Of a DNA stretch of 64,000 bases, positions 46,586 through 57,821 are shown piece by piece. Location: NCBI GenBank assembly GCA_963573385.1, contig CAUYLG010075613.1, forward strand, positions 123,412 to 187,411. The letters run 5' to 3'. Under the pieces are notes generated by a model that did no database searches, was not told the origin of the DNA, and saw nothing but the letters and a program-made list of their open reading frames with translations. This DNA comes from Cacajao melanocephalus. Taxonomy: Eukaryota > Chordata > Mammalia > Primates > Pitheciidae. The translations under genes were made by a program, and so were the position numbers. Positions within the stretch are counted from its first letter, which is position 1, and each line of letters begins with the position of its first letter.

Positions 46586-47941
46586 AAAGCTCTCATTCTA
46601 CTGCCTTCATTGTGCTTTTCCCTTTGGGATGAAGGCGGGTAGACAGGCATTGAAGGATCAGACCTGCAGCTTTGGCAGTCCCGGCTGGCTGCAGGGACCC
46701 AGACTGAACGGGACATCACTGGTGGGGGAGGGTGCACCAGGGTGAGTCGGAGGTCCTGGTCTCAAACTACTGCATATGAAAACAATGTCTCTTCTGCTAT
46801 ATGACAGGCTAAGTTCACGGGACACAACTTATGTGATTATAGGAATGAACCACTCAAAGAACAGCAATGGCTTGGGCCAATTATCTCTCCTGATAAGAAC
46901 ATCCATTTCGAAAGCCTGAGGAAAGATTGTATCATTTCTCCATGGAGGGAGAGAAGGTGCTTCTCCATGTTCATTGCTTCCCTCGCACCTTCCCTGAGGA
47001 AAACAGGACAAAACAGCCTTAGAAACCCTGGGGCTTCTGGGGCCGGTGGTATAGGCTGGGGATTGCTGGTGGCTGGCACCCTGCAATGCACACGGCCTGC
47101 GCTCTGCAGGGTGTGCCTGGGGTCCCATAAGACTGCTGGATCTGTCCCCTGGAACCCAGATCTGCTCATCTCTTCTCGTGGGGCACCCAGCCCTCCAGAC
47201 CAGAGACACATGCACAAGCCAGCAACTGCCTTTGCTCAGGAAACCAGGTTTCAGTACATAACTACACTGAGAAAACACACTTCAAGATACGGGAAACAAA
47301 AGAAAACAAAAACAAGCCTTGATTATCCTCTCTACACACTTTTTCCTGATTTTTGAGTTATGTGGTTGAATCTTGAGTTATGTGGTTGGATATTCTGAAC
47401 AGCTTTATTCTAATTTTTGTTAAAAACCATAGGCCAAGAATTTAGATAAACTGGATAGATAGTTGAAAAACATAAGCATATAGGATGTGGTAATCCAGTC
47501 ACATGACATTGCAGGGAATCTCACTACTCATATAAAATAAGCGTCACCATGGACTTACGATGTCAGTCATGTAAAAATGGTTGCTAGGAATATTTTTTTC
47601 TTTGTGTTATTAGAAAGCTTTTAAAAATAATGTCCAAAGAGATTTAAAAAGTATTATTAATAAGTTTGATACTTGAACATTTATATGGCTGAGTATAATT
47701 TTGTATCTCATTGATGTAAGGACAAATATGATTCTGCCCTATCTCAATAAGATAGGAACAAAATATGGTGCTAAATAATAGAATGCCCATGAAATCCTTC
47801 ACAGCTCAAATAGGCAACTGGAATTTTCCTAGAGTTAAGAGGCCTGTTACTTTAGTGGGAATAAGAACCCATGAGATTTCATAATAAACTTTTCTTTGCA
47901 GAGAGATGTAAACCACTCTCTGATAGATTAAACAGCTCCTA
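46586..47941. other. Unassigned stretch
   Basis: 46800-47330 is about 50% GC with opposing frames; 47340-47940 is AT-rich. No repeat or gene recognised. Confidence 0.4.
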
Positions 47942-47996
47942 AACCCAAACACGCAAATACCCCTTTTCAGCAATTATATCCAGTTCCTCATGTCAT
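47942..47996 (+). repeat. Dispersed 55-bp duplication, copy A
   Basis: Same orientation as 48505-48559, offset 563 bp. Shared cores are AACCCAAACA, TATATCCAGTTCCT and ATGTCAT. By eye six substitutions and no indels separate the copies. Flanks do not align. Confidence 0.85.
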
Positions 47997-48504
47997 CTTT
48001 AAAATAATAATAATAATTCAGTACTAAAGAAGCCCATGAATTTTTCAAATGAAATTACTTTTCTTATTGTTCATTCTAAGATTCATCCCAGGTCTTTTGT
48101 GAGGGCTGTAGGTTGTTTGGTTTGTGTTGTTTTCAGTGTAAATAAGCAAAGCTGGGACACAGGGAGTGATCTCCCTGTGACAGCTCATGGTTCCTGAGTG
48201 ACTTGGACAACTGCAAGTCTTGTCAGGGTCCCTGCTGGGAAGGAGGTCCTGGCACCTCCTGCTTCAGCCAGGAGACCTGGCTGTTTCTGTCTGGGTTTGC
48301 ATCTCTTGTCATTCATGTCTCCTGACACGGTTTGGACGGTGGGCCACCCAACTCTGTGTTCAAGTAGAGACTCACTCCTTCCATGGCATAGACAAATAGA
48401 AGCGGGGAACTGAAAAGCTAACATCCTGTTCTTTCTCTTAAGATAGATGTAGGCGTAGTAAACTAACTATAAAAATCATGTGAATACTAAGGAACACAGT
48501 TTAT

Positions 48505-48559
48505 AACCCAAACATGCAAATGCCCTTTCTCAGCAACTATATCCAGTTCCTGATGTCAT
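48505..48559 (+). repeat. Dispersed 55-bp duplication, copy B
   Basis: Partner of 47942-47996. Five of the six differences are transitions. Neither copy is in a repeat family that I recognise. Confidence 0.85.
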
Positions 48560-48959
48560 AAAATTGCCCAAGAAGAAAAAATGGAAGTGCTCAATGATGT
48601 CATCAGGATTTCATTCCTAATCAGATTTCTAGAGAGCAGAATTGATGGTTCAAAATACAAATAACTCCAGCCAGAATTTAATACTCTGTGAATTATGTAT
48701 TGATATCAGAGACGCACACACATAGATACATGCAGAGGTTACTGCCGCATGAGTCACATTATGAAAACATCGTCATCTCCTGCGTTTTCAGTGTGAAGAT
48801 GATCATGTTCCCCATCTATCCACCTTTCAAGTCAGAGGTGAATTCACCACAGCACACTCATCATCACTGTATCTTCCTCACTCCCTCCCCGCCTTGATTC
48901 CGTGCTCATTTCATCCAGCCTCTGTGGACTTCTCTTTCCGCATAATCAAACTGCTGTAT

Positions 48960-49560
48960 CAAACACAGAGGAAGTCTACAGTGGGCAGAATATATCAATT
49001 AAAAAGTGCAAGTTAGGAAAAAAAAAGAAGAAAAGGCTTTCATGTGCCCACATGTCCCTGAGCTGGATTAGCGTGGCTGGGAGCAGGTTGGGTATCAGCG
49101 CATCGCATCGCCCGGGGAAAGTTTGTAGGCAACATTCATTTGCACAACCAGCACACTTGAAAGACTCCAGCGCAGGACTGTGTTCCTGGCCGCAACAAAA
49201 CACCTGCTTGAAGCAGAGACAAAATGCCAAGCTGGAGAGAGTTCAAAAGAACAGGGTGACAATCACACAGTGCTGAACAACAGCAATGGCAACCCGATCA
49301 CTGCAGCCTTTTGTCCACGGCTGCTGGATTGGGAGAGGCCCTGGCCCGGCGCCGTGCGGCGACGTTTCTAGCAGTGCGTTGACCTTTTCTGTTGAATCAA
49401 GACCAAATCATGATGGGTTGAAAAGACGTGTCAGGTCCAATTCAGACATACTGCACCACACATTCAGAGCCAGAAAACATAAAGGGTTCCATTGCCCGGG
49501 GACAATCCAATTGACCTATTTTTCGTGGCTTTTCTTCGTTTTCACCCGTGCCTGGAGGCA
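48960..49560. promoter_or_regulatory. Candidate conserved non-coding or regulatory stretch
   Basis: Repeat-free sequence with unusual retention of CpG for this window, densest at about 49347-49366 (GGCGCCGTGCGGCGACG) and again near 49104-49118 (CGCATCGCATCGCCCGGGG). Mixed composition and no open frame of note beyond opposing short ones. Too short and sparse for a CpG island. Regulatory role is inference only. Confidence 0.2.
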
Positions 49561-51560
49561 CCTACACAGCCCTTGTAGTAAGTACTAGGGTTCCTGAAAG
49601 AGTGGAGTACCTCCAGGGGCCAGCCCAGGGTCATTCTGGGCAGCATGATGGAGAGGTGGGTCTTTTGCAAAATGTCGCTTGAAGGGCCAGAGGTAAAACT
49701 TATCTCTGTCTTTACAGTATAGCCACACTCAGGATTGAGGGGAGAGCTGTGATACCTCTGAGTCAGATGTACCAATGCTGGTAAAAGGCATAGACACACA
49801 TCCTGTGATAAAAGTGGAAGCTCTATTTAAATCCTTATTTAAAGGGTGGGCAGGGGATACCAGGAAGCAAATGAAAGATGATGAAGTGAGAGATGGCCCT
49901 GAAAGGCAGGAAAGACGGGGACTGTCCCAGAAGGGAAGCTCAGTTCCAGGACTTTGCAAAGAATAAGACTCTGCTTGTTCATAATATAAGAAATCAAGTT
50001 ACTGTTTCTTCAGAATTAAAATTTAAAAATTTGCTCAATGAGCAGGCATGTTCCCTCCTCCAAGATCATGAGAAGTCATAGTATACCATATTCCTTTCTT
50101 CGCTGCTATTGCTAGAAGATACAGAATTAGGCGAGTATAATTTCATGAATGTAAAGGTATCAGGGCATAGAAGGTTCTTAATTACTTAATAAAGAATTCA
50201 AACACAAGCACCTTTCCCACCTCCCATCTTTATTAAACATTAATGCATTTTGCGTGTTTCTCATATATTTTACTCAAATATTTCAAGCCCATCATTAGCC
50301 TCTTTCTGAGAAACCCAGTAATATTATGTTCCTTTTTCTGCAGAACAAAGGCACTGACAAAGTCTGTGGGAGGCAGACCATTCTCCATATTGTGTCTGAG
50401 CAGCTGGAGGGCCAGTGGCCTTAGAGGGGTTTGCGTTGTGCAGTGAGGCTGGGGTCCTCATGCCGCTCTGTATTCACTGGCAACACTGTGAACTCAGGCA
50501 AGTCCCCCAGCGTCACGGCCTCCCTGTGTCCTCATGCAGGCTGGATGAGAAGTTCTGGGTAAATCCTCCCTTCCTGCTCTTTTCACGTTGGACGTAATTT
50601 ATAACTTAAAAACATTTGAGTGAAGGAGAAGAGAGAAAATGAAATCAGAAGGCTTAATGGCCAAAAAAATATGTAAGGATTCTTATTTGGGAAATCCACT
50701 CAATGTGATGGCATAGTCTGAAAGCAAACGTGGGCACCATTTCTGGCAGGCTCACCCACCGGTCAGGGCTGGCAGATGAAGCCCACATGCCTGAAGACAC
50801 TGAGATTTTCCAGGAATTAAAACCGTCCCTCCTCCGCCACTTGGTCTTGGCCTGTCATCTGAATATCACGTCTTTGCTTAAAATTCTGACAGCTCTAAAA
50901 ATGCAGATATCCCTGGGGCAAGTTTGTGGTATCTGTGAAAAATGAGCAATCTATTAACTTTAGTGCAGACCAGCTTGAAGGTGAGAGGAGAGGTGGAAGA
51001 TGGGCAGAAGGGTCTGTCTCCTGAGAAAAGAGGGGGAAGAGGGCCGAGATGGAGAGACACAGAGGAACACGTCTCCTCTCACCCACCCGCTGCTGCGTTT
51101 TACACGGAGAGAACTCTGCTCACGGCTGCAGGTCTTAGTTCTCTAAGCCAACAGGTATTATTCATCATTTTTAAAATAAATTAGTTTTTTTTCCTCAACA
51201 AATGTGTGATCCTTGCATGCCTAAACATTTTTTTTTCAATTCATTTGGCAACAAATGATGGCCTACTAAGCCAATTTGTTCCTCTCACTTAAAAATAAAT
51301 TCTGGATTCAGATCATTAGAGCTGCTCTTGGGAAAATATGATAATAGACGTTTCCATTAGTGGAAAGAAATTCTCTCTCACTATAGTATCAAGGCATAAA
51401 TTGTGGGAAGTGCCCTTTTGTTTCAGACTAGATGCCTTGTGATATATATTTATATTTTTCTATGCAATCTTTTTTTAAAGAAGTGATAAAACAAGGGCTT
51501 CTGTATCCACATTTTTCTTTCCTTGGTATGAAGAACCATGGAGTACAAAATACAAATGGA
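49561..51560. other. Unassigned stretch with MIR-like fragment
   Basis: About 50470-50560 reads like diverged plus-strand MIR (ACTGTGAACTCAGGCAAGTC, TCCCTGTGTCCTCATGCAGG). The rest is unassigned; frames at 50730-51184 are unsupported. Confidence 0.35.
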
Positions 51561-51675
51561 AAGAAGAGAATCAAATTGTTGTCTTCACTGAAATCTTGAC
51601 TGATTATCTATAGTCAAGATCATCATTTGATTCTCTTCTTTTATCAAGATTAAATATCAAGGTAACTTAATCTTG
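51561..51675. repeat. Cluster of three perfect inverted repeats
   Basis: Outer arms 51561-51576 (AAGAAGAGAATCAAAT) and 51625-51640 (ATTTGATTCTCTTCTT) are a perfect 16-bp inverted pair. Nested inside, 51593-51601 (ATCTTGACT) pairs with 51612-51620 (AGTCAAGAT) around a 10-base loop, with an asymmetric bulge of 16 versus 4 bases between the stems. Directly right, 51645-51653 (CAAGATTAA) pairs with 51667-51675 (TTAATCTTG). The cluster abuts the 3' end of the minus-strand L1M. It could be a MITE remnant of unrecognised family or a locally generated palindrome. Confidence 0.85.
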
Positions 51676-52687
51676 CTTAATCAAAATTAATAAACATCAT
51701 TTTTAGAGCAGTTTTGGTTTTGTAGTAAAATTGAGCAGAGTGTACAGAGAGCTTCTATACACACCAACCACCACCCATGCATACCTGTCCCCATTATCAA
51801 CATTCTCCAGCAGAGTGGTCCATGTATTACAATTAATGAACCTACATTGACACATCAACATCACAAAGTCCATGTGGTATATTAGGGTTCACTCCTGATA
51901 CACAGCCTATGGAATTAGACAGATGATGATATGTATCTGCCATTATGGTATTATCCAGAGTAGTTTCTCTGCCCCAGAAATCTTGTTCTCTGCCTGTTCA
52001 TCTTTCCCTCCCTCTGCTCTGCCCCTGACAATCACTGGTCTTTTCACTCTCTCCATAATTTTGCATTTTAACAAAACGCCATAGAGTTGAATCACGTTGT
52101 ATGTAGCCTCTTCAGACTGGCCCCTTTCACTTACTGGTACGCTTTTAAGTTTTCCCCTGTCATTTTATGGCTTGATATCTTATTTCTCTTTAGCACTGAA
52201 TGATGGTCCATTGTTTGGATGTACCAGAGTTCATATACCCACTCACTGACTGAAGGACATTGTGTTTGCTTCCAAGATTTGGCAAGTACAAATAAAACTT
52301 CGTGTACAGGTTTTGTGTGGACCTAAGTTTTTAACTTATTTGGATAAATACCAAGGAGCATGCTTGCTGGATTTGATGGTAAGAATATACAGTTTTGTAA
52401 GAAAACACAAAACTCTCTTCCAAAGTGGCTGCACCATTTTTCACTACCACCAGCAGTCAGTGAGAGTTCCTGGATCTCCACATCCTTGCCAGAATTTGGT
52501 GGTGTCATGTCAGTGTTCTGGATTTTGAGCATGCTAATTAGCGTATAGTGGTATTTTATTGTTTAAATTTTCAATTTCTTAGTGACATCTGATATTGTCT
52601 TCTCATAAGCTAATTTGCCTTGTGTATATTCTGTATATCTTCTTTGGTGAGGAGTTAAAGTTTTGTTGTTGTTGTTGTTTTCTTTTC

Positions 52688-52898
52688 TTTTTTTTTTTTT
52701 TTTTTTTTGAGACAGAGTTTCACTCTGAGTGCCCAGGCTGTAGTGCAGTGGTGTAATCTTGACTCACTGCAACTTCTGCCTCCTGGGTTCAATCAATTCT
52801 CCTGCCTCAGCCTCCCGAGTGGCTGGGATTACCATGATGTGCCACCACACCTGGATAATTTTTGTAGTTTTAGTAAAGACTGGGTTTCAACATTTTGA
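52688..52898 (-). mobile_element. 5'-truncated Alu, minus strand
   Basis: T-run from 52688, then GAGACAGAGTTTCACTCTGA, GACTCACTGCAACTTCTGCC, TCCTGCCTCAGCCTCCCGAG and TTTTTGTAGTTTTAGTAAAG, stopping near GGGTTTCAACATTTTGA. Roughly the first 100 bases of the Alu are missing. Nested in the L1M above, so younger than it. A (GTT)n patch precedes the T-run. Confidence 0.9.
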
Positions 52899-53269
52899 TA
52901 TGATCTGGTTTTTAACCAGGTTGTTGTCTTTTCTTACTGTTCAGTTTTAAGAGATATTTGTATATTCTGAATGACAGTTCTTTATCTGATATGTACTTTG
53001 TAAATATTTCCTCCTAGTCTGTGGTTGGTTTTTTCTCTCTCTTGACATATTCTTTCACACAACAGAAGTTTTAATTTTCATAAAGTCTAACTTACCAAAT
53101 CTTTCTTTCTTGGATGGTGCTATTGGTGTTGTGTCTAAAAATTCATCACTGTACCCTAAATCATCACAGTTTTCTCTTATGCCAATCTTCTGTGAACTTT
53201 ATGAATATTTATTTAGGTCCATGATTCATTTTGAGTTAATTTTTTGAAAAGTGAAATATCTATGTCAGG

Positions 53270-53276
53270 TTTCTTT

Positions 53277-53319
<43 letters not shown>

Positions 53320-53385
53320 CTTTCTTTCTTTCTTTCTCTTCTTTCTTTCTTTCTTTCATTTTTCTGTCTTTCTTTCTCTCTGTGT

Positions 53386-53416
<31 letters not shown>

Positions 53417-53426
53417 AGTGTGTGTG
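53270..53426. repeat. Compound (TTTC)n-(TG)n microsatellite
   Basis: TTTC/CTTT array from 53270 to about 53380 with a few interruptions, then (TG)n to 53426. It lies inside L1M ORF2 sequence; the flanks TATGTCAGGT and GATGTCCAGTTGGCCC belong to the L1. Confidence 0.95.
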
Positions 53427-54208
53427 GATGTCCAGTTGGCCCAGCACCATTTGTTGAAAAGACTGCCTTTGCTCCCTTGTATTGTCTTGGCTCCCCTGTC
53501 AAAGGTTAATTGCTTATAATTATGTGGATTGATATCTAGGTTCTCTATTGCATCCCATTGATCTACTTATTTATTATTTCACCAATATGACCCTATCCTG
53601 ATTACTCTAGTTTTATAGTAAGTAGAAGTCATGTAGTGTCAGTCTTCCAACACTGTTTTTTCTCCTTAAATATTGAGTTGTCCATTCTGGGTATTTTGCC
53701 TCTTCAAATAAACTGTAGAATCAATTTGACAATATCTAAAAATTAACTTCCTGATATTTTTTATTAAGATTGCATTGAATCTATAGAGTTAGTTGAGAAG
53801 AGCTTACATTTTGGCAATATTGAATCTTCCTTCTTAATCATGAGCATAAAATATATATCCATTTATTTAATTCTTCTTTGATAGATTTTTCACTGTATTG
53901 TGATTTTTTTCTCATAGAAATCTTATATGTATTTTGTTAGATTTATATGTAAATACGTTTTGGAGTGGAAATGTAAGTGAAAATGTGTTTTTAATGTAAA
54001 ATTTCACTTGTTCATTGCCAGTTTATAGGAAAATGATTGACTTCTGTATTAATTTTGTATGCTGCAAACTTGCTATAATTCTTTATTAGTTCTAAGAGTT
54101 TTTCTATCAGTTCTTTAAGATTTTATATGCAGATGATCATGCCATCTCAAAGCAAAGACAGCTTTATTTCTTATTTCTCAATCTATATACCTTTTTTTTA
54201 AATTTTTT

Positions 54209-54303
54209 GAAAGAAAGAAAAAGGGAAAGAAAGTGAGAGTGAAAGAAAGAAAAAAAAAGAATGTACGAGAGAAAGAAAGAGGCAGAAAAAGAGGGAGAGA
54301 GAA
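54209..54303. repeat. (GAAA)n-rich polypurine tract
   Basis: Degenerate GAAA/GAGA array at the broken 5' end of the minus-strand L1M; a weaker GA-rich patch follows at about 54350-54385. Confidence 0.85.
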
Positions 54304-55919
54304 CAGGATTCTAGAAGTTTCAATGCTATCTCAGTGTTGAGACAAAAAGAGTATCAGGAAGAAAAGAGAAAGAAGAGAAAGATTGGCAACTCATAAATAT
54401 TTTCTACTTATCTCAGAGAGCAACAACCTCATTGGTTATTTTAATTTATGATTGTATTAAATCCTTTATAAAAGTTATATTTAATGAAAAAAATGCAGTA
54501 TTTAGGATTGCTACCTAAAGAATGTCCTATATGAATCCTTTTGTTTTATTTTTCTTCTAGAAGTAAAACAATCAAATTGAGAAGAGAACAAAACTGAAAA
54601 GATCAGAAATAAGACCCATATATAATGGCTTTGTATTCTCCTCAACATTCTTCACCTTTATCTGTTGAATTTTTCTGAAAACTACTGATTTAAAACAGAT
54701 AACTTGCACTTTTACTCCCTCATTATCTTGTGTCTGTATTTTGTTCAACATATTATACACTGTTGGACATATTAATTGTATTTTTTCTTTTTAAAAAATA
54801 AATTGTGAGAATTGTATTTTTGATTTAAATATGTTCTTTTCCATCTCTAATTTAAACCTGTAGGCGATGCATTGTGATTAGTTATCTGAAGTAAGCAAAT
54901 GAGTCCCTGGAACGAATTCCTTATTCATCAGGAACAGATTTTTCCAAGTCTGTAATAGAATTGATAAACTATGGGACTGAGGACCTCTGCTGGCAGTTTT
55001 GTGAAGTGCTTTTTTTTTTTTTTAACTGATGATGATGAAATTATCCTATTTAATCTAAATGTTCCTTTTTACTGAGAATTCTTTAGTTGCCATCCAAAAA
55101 CTGTATTCATTGGTTCAGTCTCATTTTAGAAATTTGAGTCTTTAATTTTTACAATGGTTTCTTTACCTTTCGGAAGCAACATGCAAGTTAATATTACCGA
55201 ATGAAAATATCATTAACATTACTGTTTTAAGCAAATTAAATTTGTTCATAAATAATACCTTAATTTTTCTTTAAGTGATAGCTACATATAGATTGACAGA
55301 TGATTGATTGAGGAGATAGATAGGTACACGTGTAGGTATATAGACACATCCTTAAAATATATAACCTAGAATTTAGTATAAAATCAAATAAAATGTTGTG
55401 AGAATAATCACAGATATTTCTCACTTTTACAGAAACTAGAGTTTTTCCATATATAATGTATACGTAGATAGCCTCGGAAGCCACATTTTATCTAAATGTC
55501 CTGTACAATTATTTAAATCTTGAAACTGCAATTCCACAGATCACCTTTCACATCACCACTATTGCTTGCCTGTGCATTAATTCTATTATTTATGAATTCA
55601 TAGACTGTTATGAATGAAAGAGGTCTTATAAGTCATATGGTCTAACCCTTTTATTTTACAAGTAAAATATCTGAGACCTATGGAGGTGAACAGCAGCCTC
55701 TGACTGTTCTTGTCAAGTCAGGGTGAAATGAACAAATAACTACCAAAAATGTCTCATGTTCCAGAGGGATACTGCCTCAATCAGGAGAAAGGAACAGCAG
55801 AGTCGAAGCCCTGGGCCACAATAACTCAATCTATAAATACAGGAAGACCTAATTCAAACCGGATTCTAAGAATTCAAGCTGGTAGGAAGAAGTTTGGAGC
55901 CAGGGGCCAGTAGTAATGA
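54304..55919. other. Unassigned AT-rich stretch
   Basis: No confident element. About 55600-55710 (AAGTCATATGGTCTAACCCT, TTTTATTTTACAAGTAAAAT) resembles an ancient SINE with the GATCATCTAGTCCAACCC motif, but is too diverged to name. Confidence 0.4.
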
Positions 55920-56070
55920 TAATAATTGTTACTGACATTATTGAGTACTAAACATATGCCAGGCAGGCACATTTCTAAGCACTTGAGATTGGATAGATCA
56001 CGTAACAATGACAGCAATCCTGCAAATTGGGTATGATTGCTAGTATAATTGAGGAAAGCGAGGCACAAAG
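55920..56070 (-). mobile_element. MIR SINE, minus strand
   Basis: ATTATTGAGTACTAAACATA, TGCCAGGCAGGCACATTTCT, AAGCACTTGAGATTGGATAG, CAATCCTGCAAATTGGGTAT and GAGGAAAGCGAGGCACAAAG align in order with the complement of the MIR consensus. Confidence 0.75.
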
Positions 56071-56939
56071 ATGGAATATTTGAATCCCCATTTATAGACA
56101 TTAAGGGACCATAGAACACTAGATTTTGAAATTCTGACTTAGTCTAACTTCCACAGTTCACAGTTTATATGAAGTTATTTGTCTCACACCCCTGTACCCA
56201 AAGCAAAGATGCTGGCCTTGTAAATGCCAGTTCTGTCCAAGTATTCTCACATGATGGCACACATAGAAAATCTACTGAGTCCTAAATGCAAACAAGTCAA
56301 GGACGGGAGCTGGTCTGAGAGTCAGGGGCCCCCTTCCCTTAGGTAGGTTTTTGCCTGACTCCTATACACTTGCTTTAGTGGAAGCTGCAGCCCCAACAGC
56401 CACATTCCCTGGCGGGCCTCCACACTAGATTTCCCTCCTTCCTCTGGAATTCTCCAGAAACATCTTTTCTGCATTGCTGCAAACTTTCATTTTAACTCAC
56501 CCATTGCTGTTACTTAACTCAAGGACAGAGGAAATAGCTGCAGTCCAGAAACAGAATAAAACAAAGAAGAAAGAAAGAAAGAGAAGCCCCAGACTCCTCC
56601 TAAATCTTTAAGGAAACAATCCTGTAGGATTTGGCTGGGAATTGCCAGGCAATGTGGAGAATGTGAAACATGTGCTAATCATGGCCCTTTCTGCTTGGAT
56701 CCTACCTGACTTCTCTCTACCACCCACAGTCAGATGGGCTAGGCTAGGCCCAGGGGAACCACAAAGCCACCAGCTTAGAAAAAGGAGACAAATGAGGATG
56801 CCCCAGAGGACAAAGCAAGGCTTGTTGCTAGTTTTGAGGCCAGAGCAATACATGCAGTGTTTAAAAACTATGGTGGTAGATGCTGCAAAGCCTGAAATCC
56901 TAGCTTTGAGGTTAAAAATCAAGACTGATTTGCAGTGAT
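56071..56939. other. Unassigned stretch
   Basis: Nothing recognised. A short GAAA-rich patch lies near 56565-56583. Opposing frames at 56608-56938 cancel each other as evidence. Confidence 0.4.
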
Positions 56940-57427
56940 TGTGTCAGAGACCTTGGAACCAGAGCAACTCCATCTTGAATAGAAGCTGGGTAAAATGAGG
57001 CTGAGACCTGCTGGGCTGCATTCCCAGAAGGTTAAGGTACTCTTAGTCACAAGATAAGACAGGAGGTAGTCACAGGATGAGACAGGAGGTCAGCACAAGA
57101 TACAGGTCATAAAGACCTTGCTGATAAAACAGGTTGCAGTAAAGAAGTCGACCAAACCCCACCAAAACCAAGATGGCGACCAGAGTGACCTCTGGTCATC
57201 CTCACAGCTACACTCCCACCAGCCCCATGACGGTTTACAAATGCCACGGCAATGTCAGGAAGTTACCCTATATGGTCTAAAAAGGGGAAGCATGAATAAT
57301 CCACCCCTTGTTTAGCATATTATCAAGAAAGAATCATAAAAATGGGCAACCAGCAGCCCTTGGGGATGCTCTGCCTACGGAGTAGCCATTCTTTATTCCT
57401 TTACTTTCTTAATAAACTTGCTTTCAC
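56940..57427 (+). mobile_element. ERV1 LTR (LTR8-like, name tentative), U3-R only
   Basis: Begins TGTGTCAGAGACCTTGGAAC and contains CAGAGCAACTCCATCTTGAA, GATGAGACAGGAGGTCAGCA, AACCAAGATGGCGACCAGAG, TTTACAAATGCCACGGCAAT and a terminal TTACTTTCTTAATAAACTTG. AATAAA is at 57411-57416. The sequence stops 11 bases later at CTTTCAC and is followed directly by a GA-rich tract; the U5 part and closing CA expected of a full LTR are absent. No gag, pol or env sequence is attached. Regulatory landmarks of an LTR promoter may persist but activity is unknown. Confidence 0.8.
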
Positions 57428-57606
57428 AAGAAAGAAAGAGAGAAAGAGAGAGAAGAAGGAAGGAAAGAAGGAAGGAAGGAAGGAAGAAAAAGAGAGAGAG
57501 AAAGAAAGAAAAAGAAAAGAAAAGAAAGAAAAAGAAAAAGAAAGGAAAGAAAGAAAAAAGAGAAAGAGAGAGAGGGAGGGAGGGAAGGAGGGAGGGAGGG
57601 AAGGAA
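57428..57606. repeat. (GAAA)n/(GGAA)n polypurine tract
   Basis: About 180 bp of pure purine on the plus strand: GAAAG units, then GGAAGGAAGGAA, then mixed GAAA/AAAG and a GAGGGAGGGAGGGAAGG end. It abuts the truncated end of the ERV1 LTR. Polybasic and Ser/Phe/Leu-rich frames here are artefacts. Confidence 0.95.
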
Positions 57607-57821
57607 ATCATATTGTATGGCACATAGGCATAAAAAGGGGAGCCTTCTCAAGACCAGAGGTGACTAACTCCAAGAATTCAGCCTGCTAGACCTCACCAAA
57701 CCTCCCAAAGAATGGAGAGGAATCAACATCTAAAAATATCTATGCCAAATTCCTAGCTTACCAGTTGAGAAGCCCTGGCTCAGAGTCCTCCAACAAATGA
57801 CAAAATATAAACTGACCTTTG
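57607..57821. other. Short unassigned spacer
   Basis: Lies between the polypurine tract and the Alu. No family recognised and no missing LTR U5 sequence found here. Confidence 0.5.

Larger units (their letters stand above)
51690..54195 (-). mobile_element. Ancient L1M, 3' half, minus strand
   Basis: The left end is the complement of an L1M 3' UTR (TTTAGAGCAGTTTTGGTTTT, GTAAAATTGAGCAGAGTGTA, TACCTGTCCCCATTATCAAC). ORF2 follows in reverse order: TTTGGATAAATACCAAGGAG, AAGTGGCTGCACCATTTTTC, AGATATTTGTATATTCTGAA, CCAGCACCATTTGTTGAAAA, TTGCATTGAATCTATAGAGT and TGCTGCAAACTTGCTATAAT. It is interrupted by an Alu at 52688-52898 and a compound microsatellite at 53270-53426, on whose far side L1 text resumes. 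It breaks off near 54195 at a GA-rich tract. Confidence 0.85.

Noticed and set aside
46207..46737. 176-residue minus-strand frame, one of the longest outside simple repeats
   Set aside because: It lies over an apparent ancient mammalian repeat, is Ser/Pro-rich and shares bases with other frames; no exon signals.
49330..49370. Possible CpG island promoter
   Set aside because: Only about 40 bp is CpG-dense, well below island length. Kept only as part of a weak regulatory candidate.
57342..57689. Polybasic Lys/Arg/Glu-rich frames and opposite Phe/Ser/Leu-rich frames
   Set aside because: They are the six-frame products of a pure polypurine tract. The same applies to 53265-53457.
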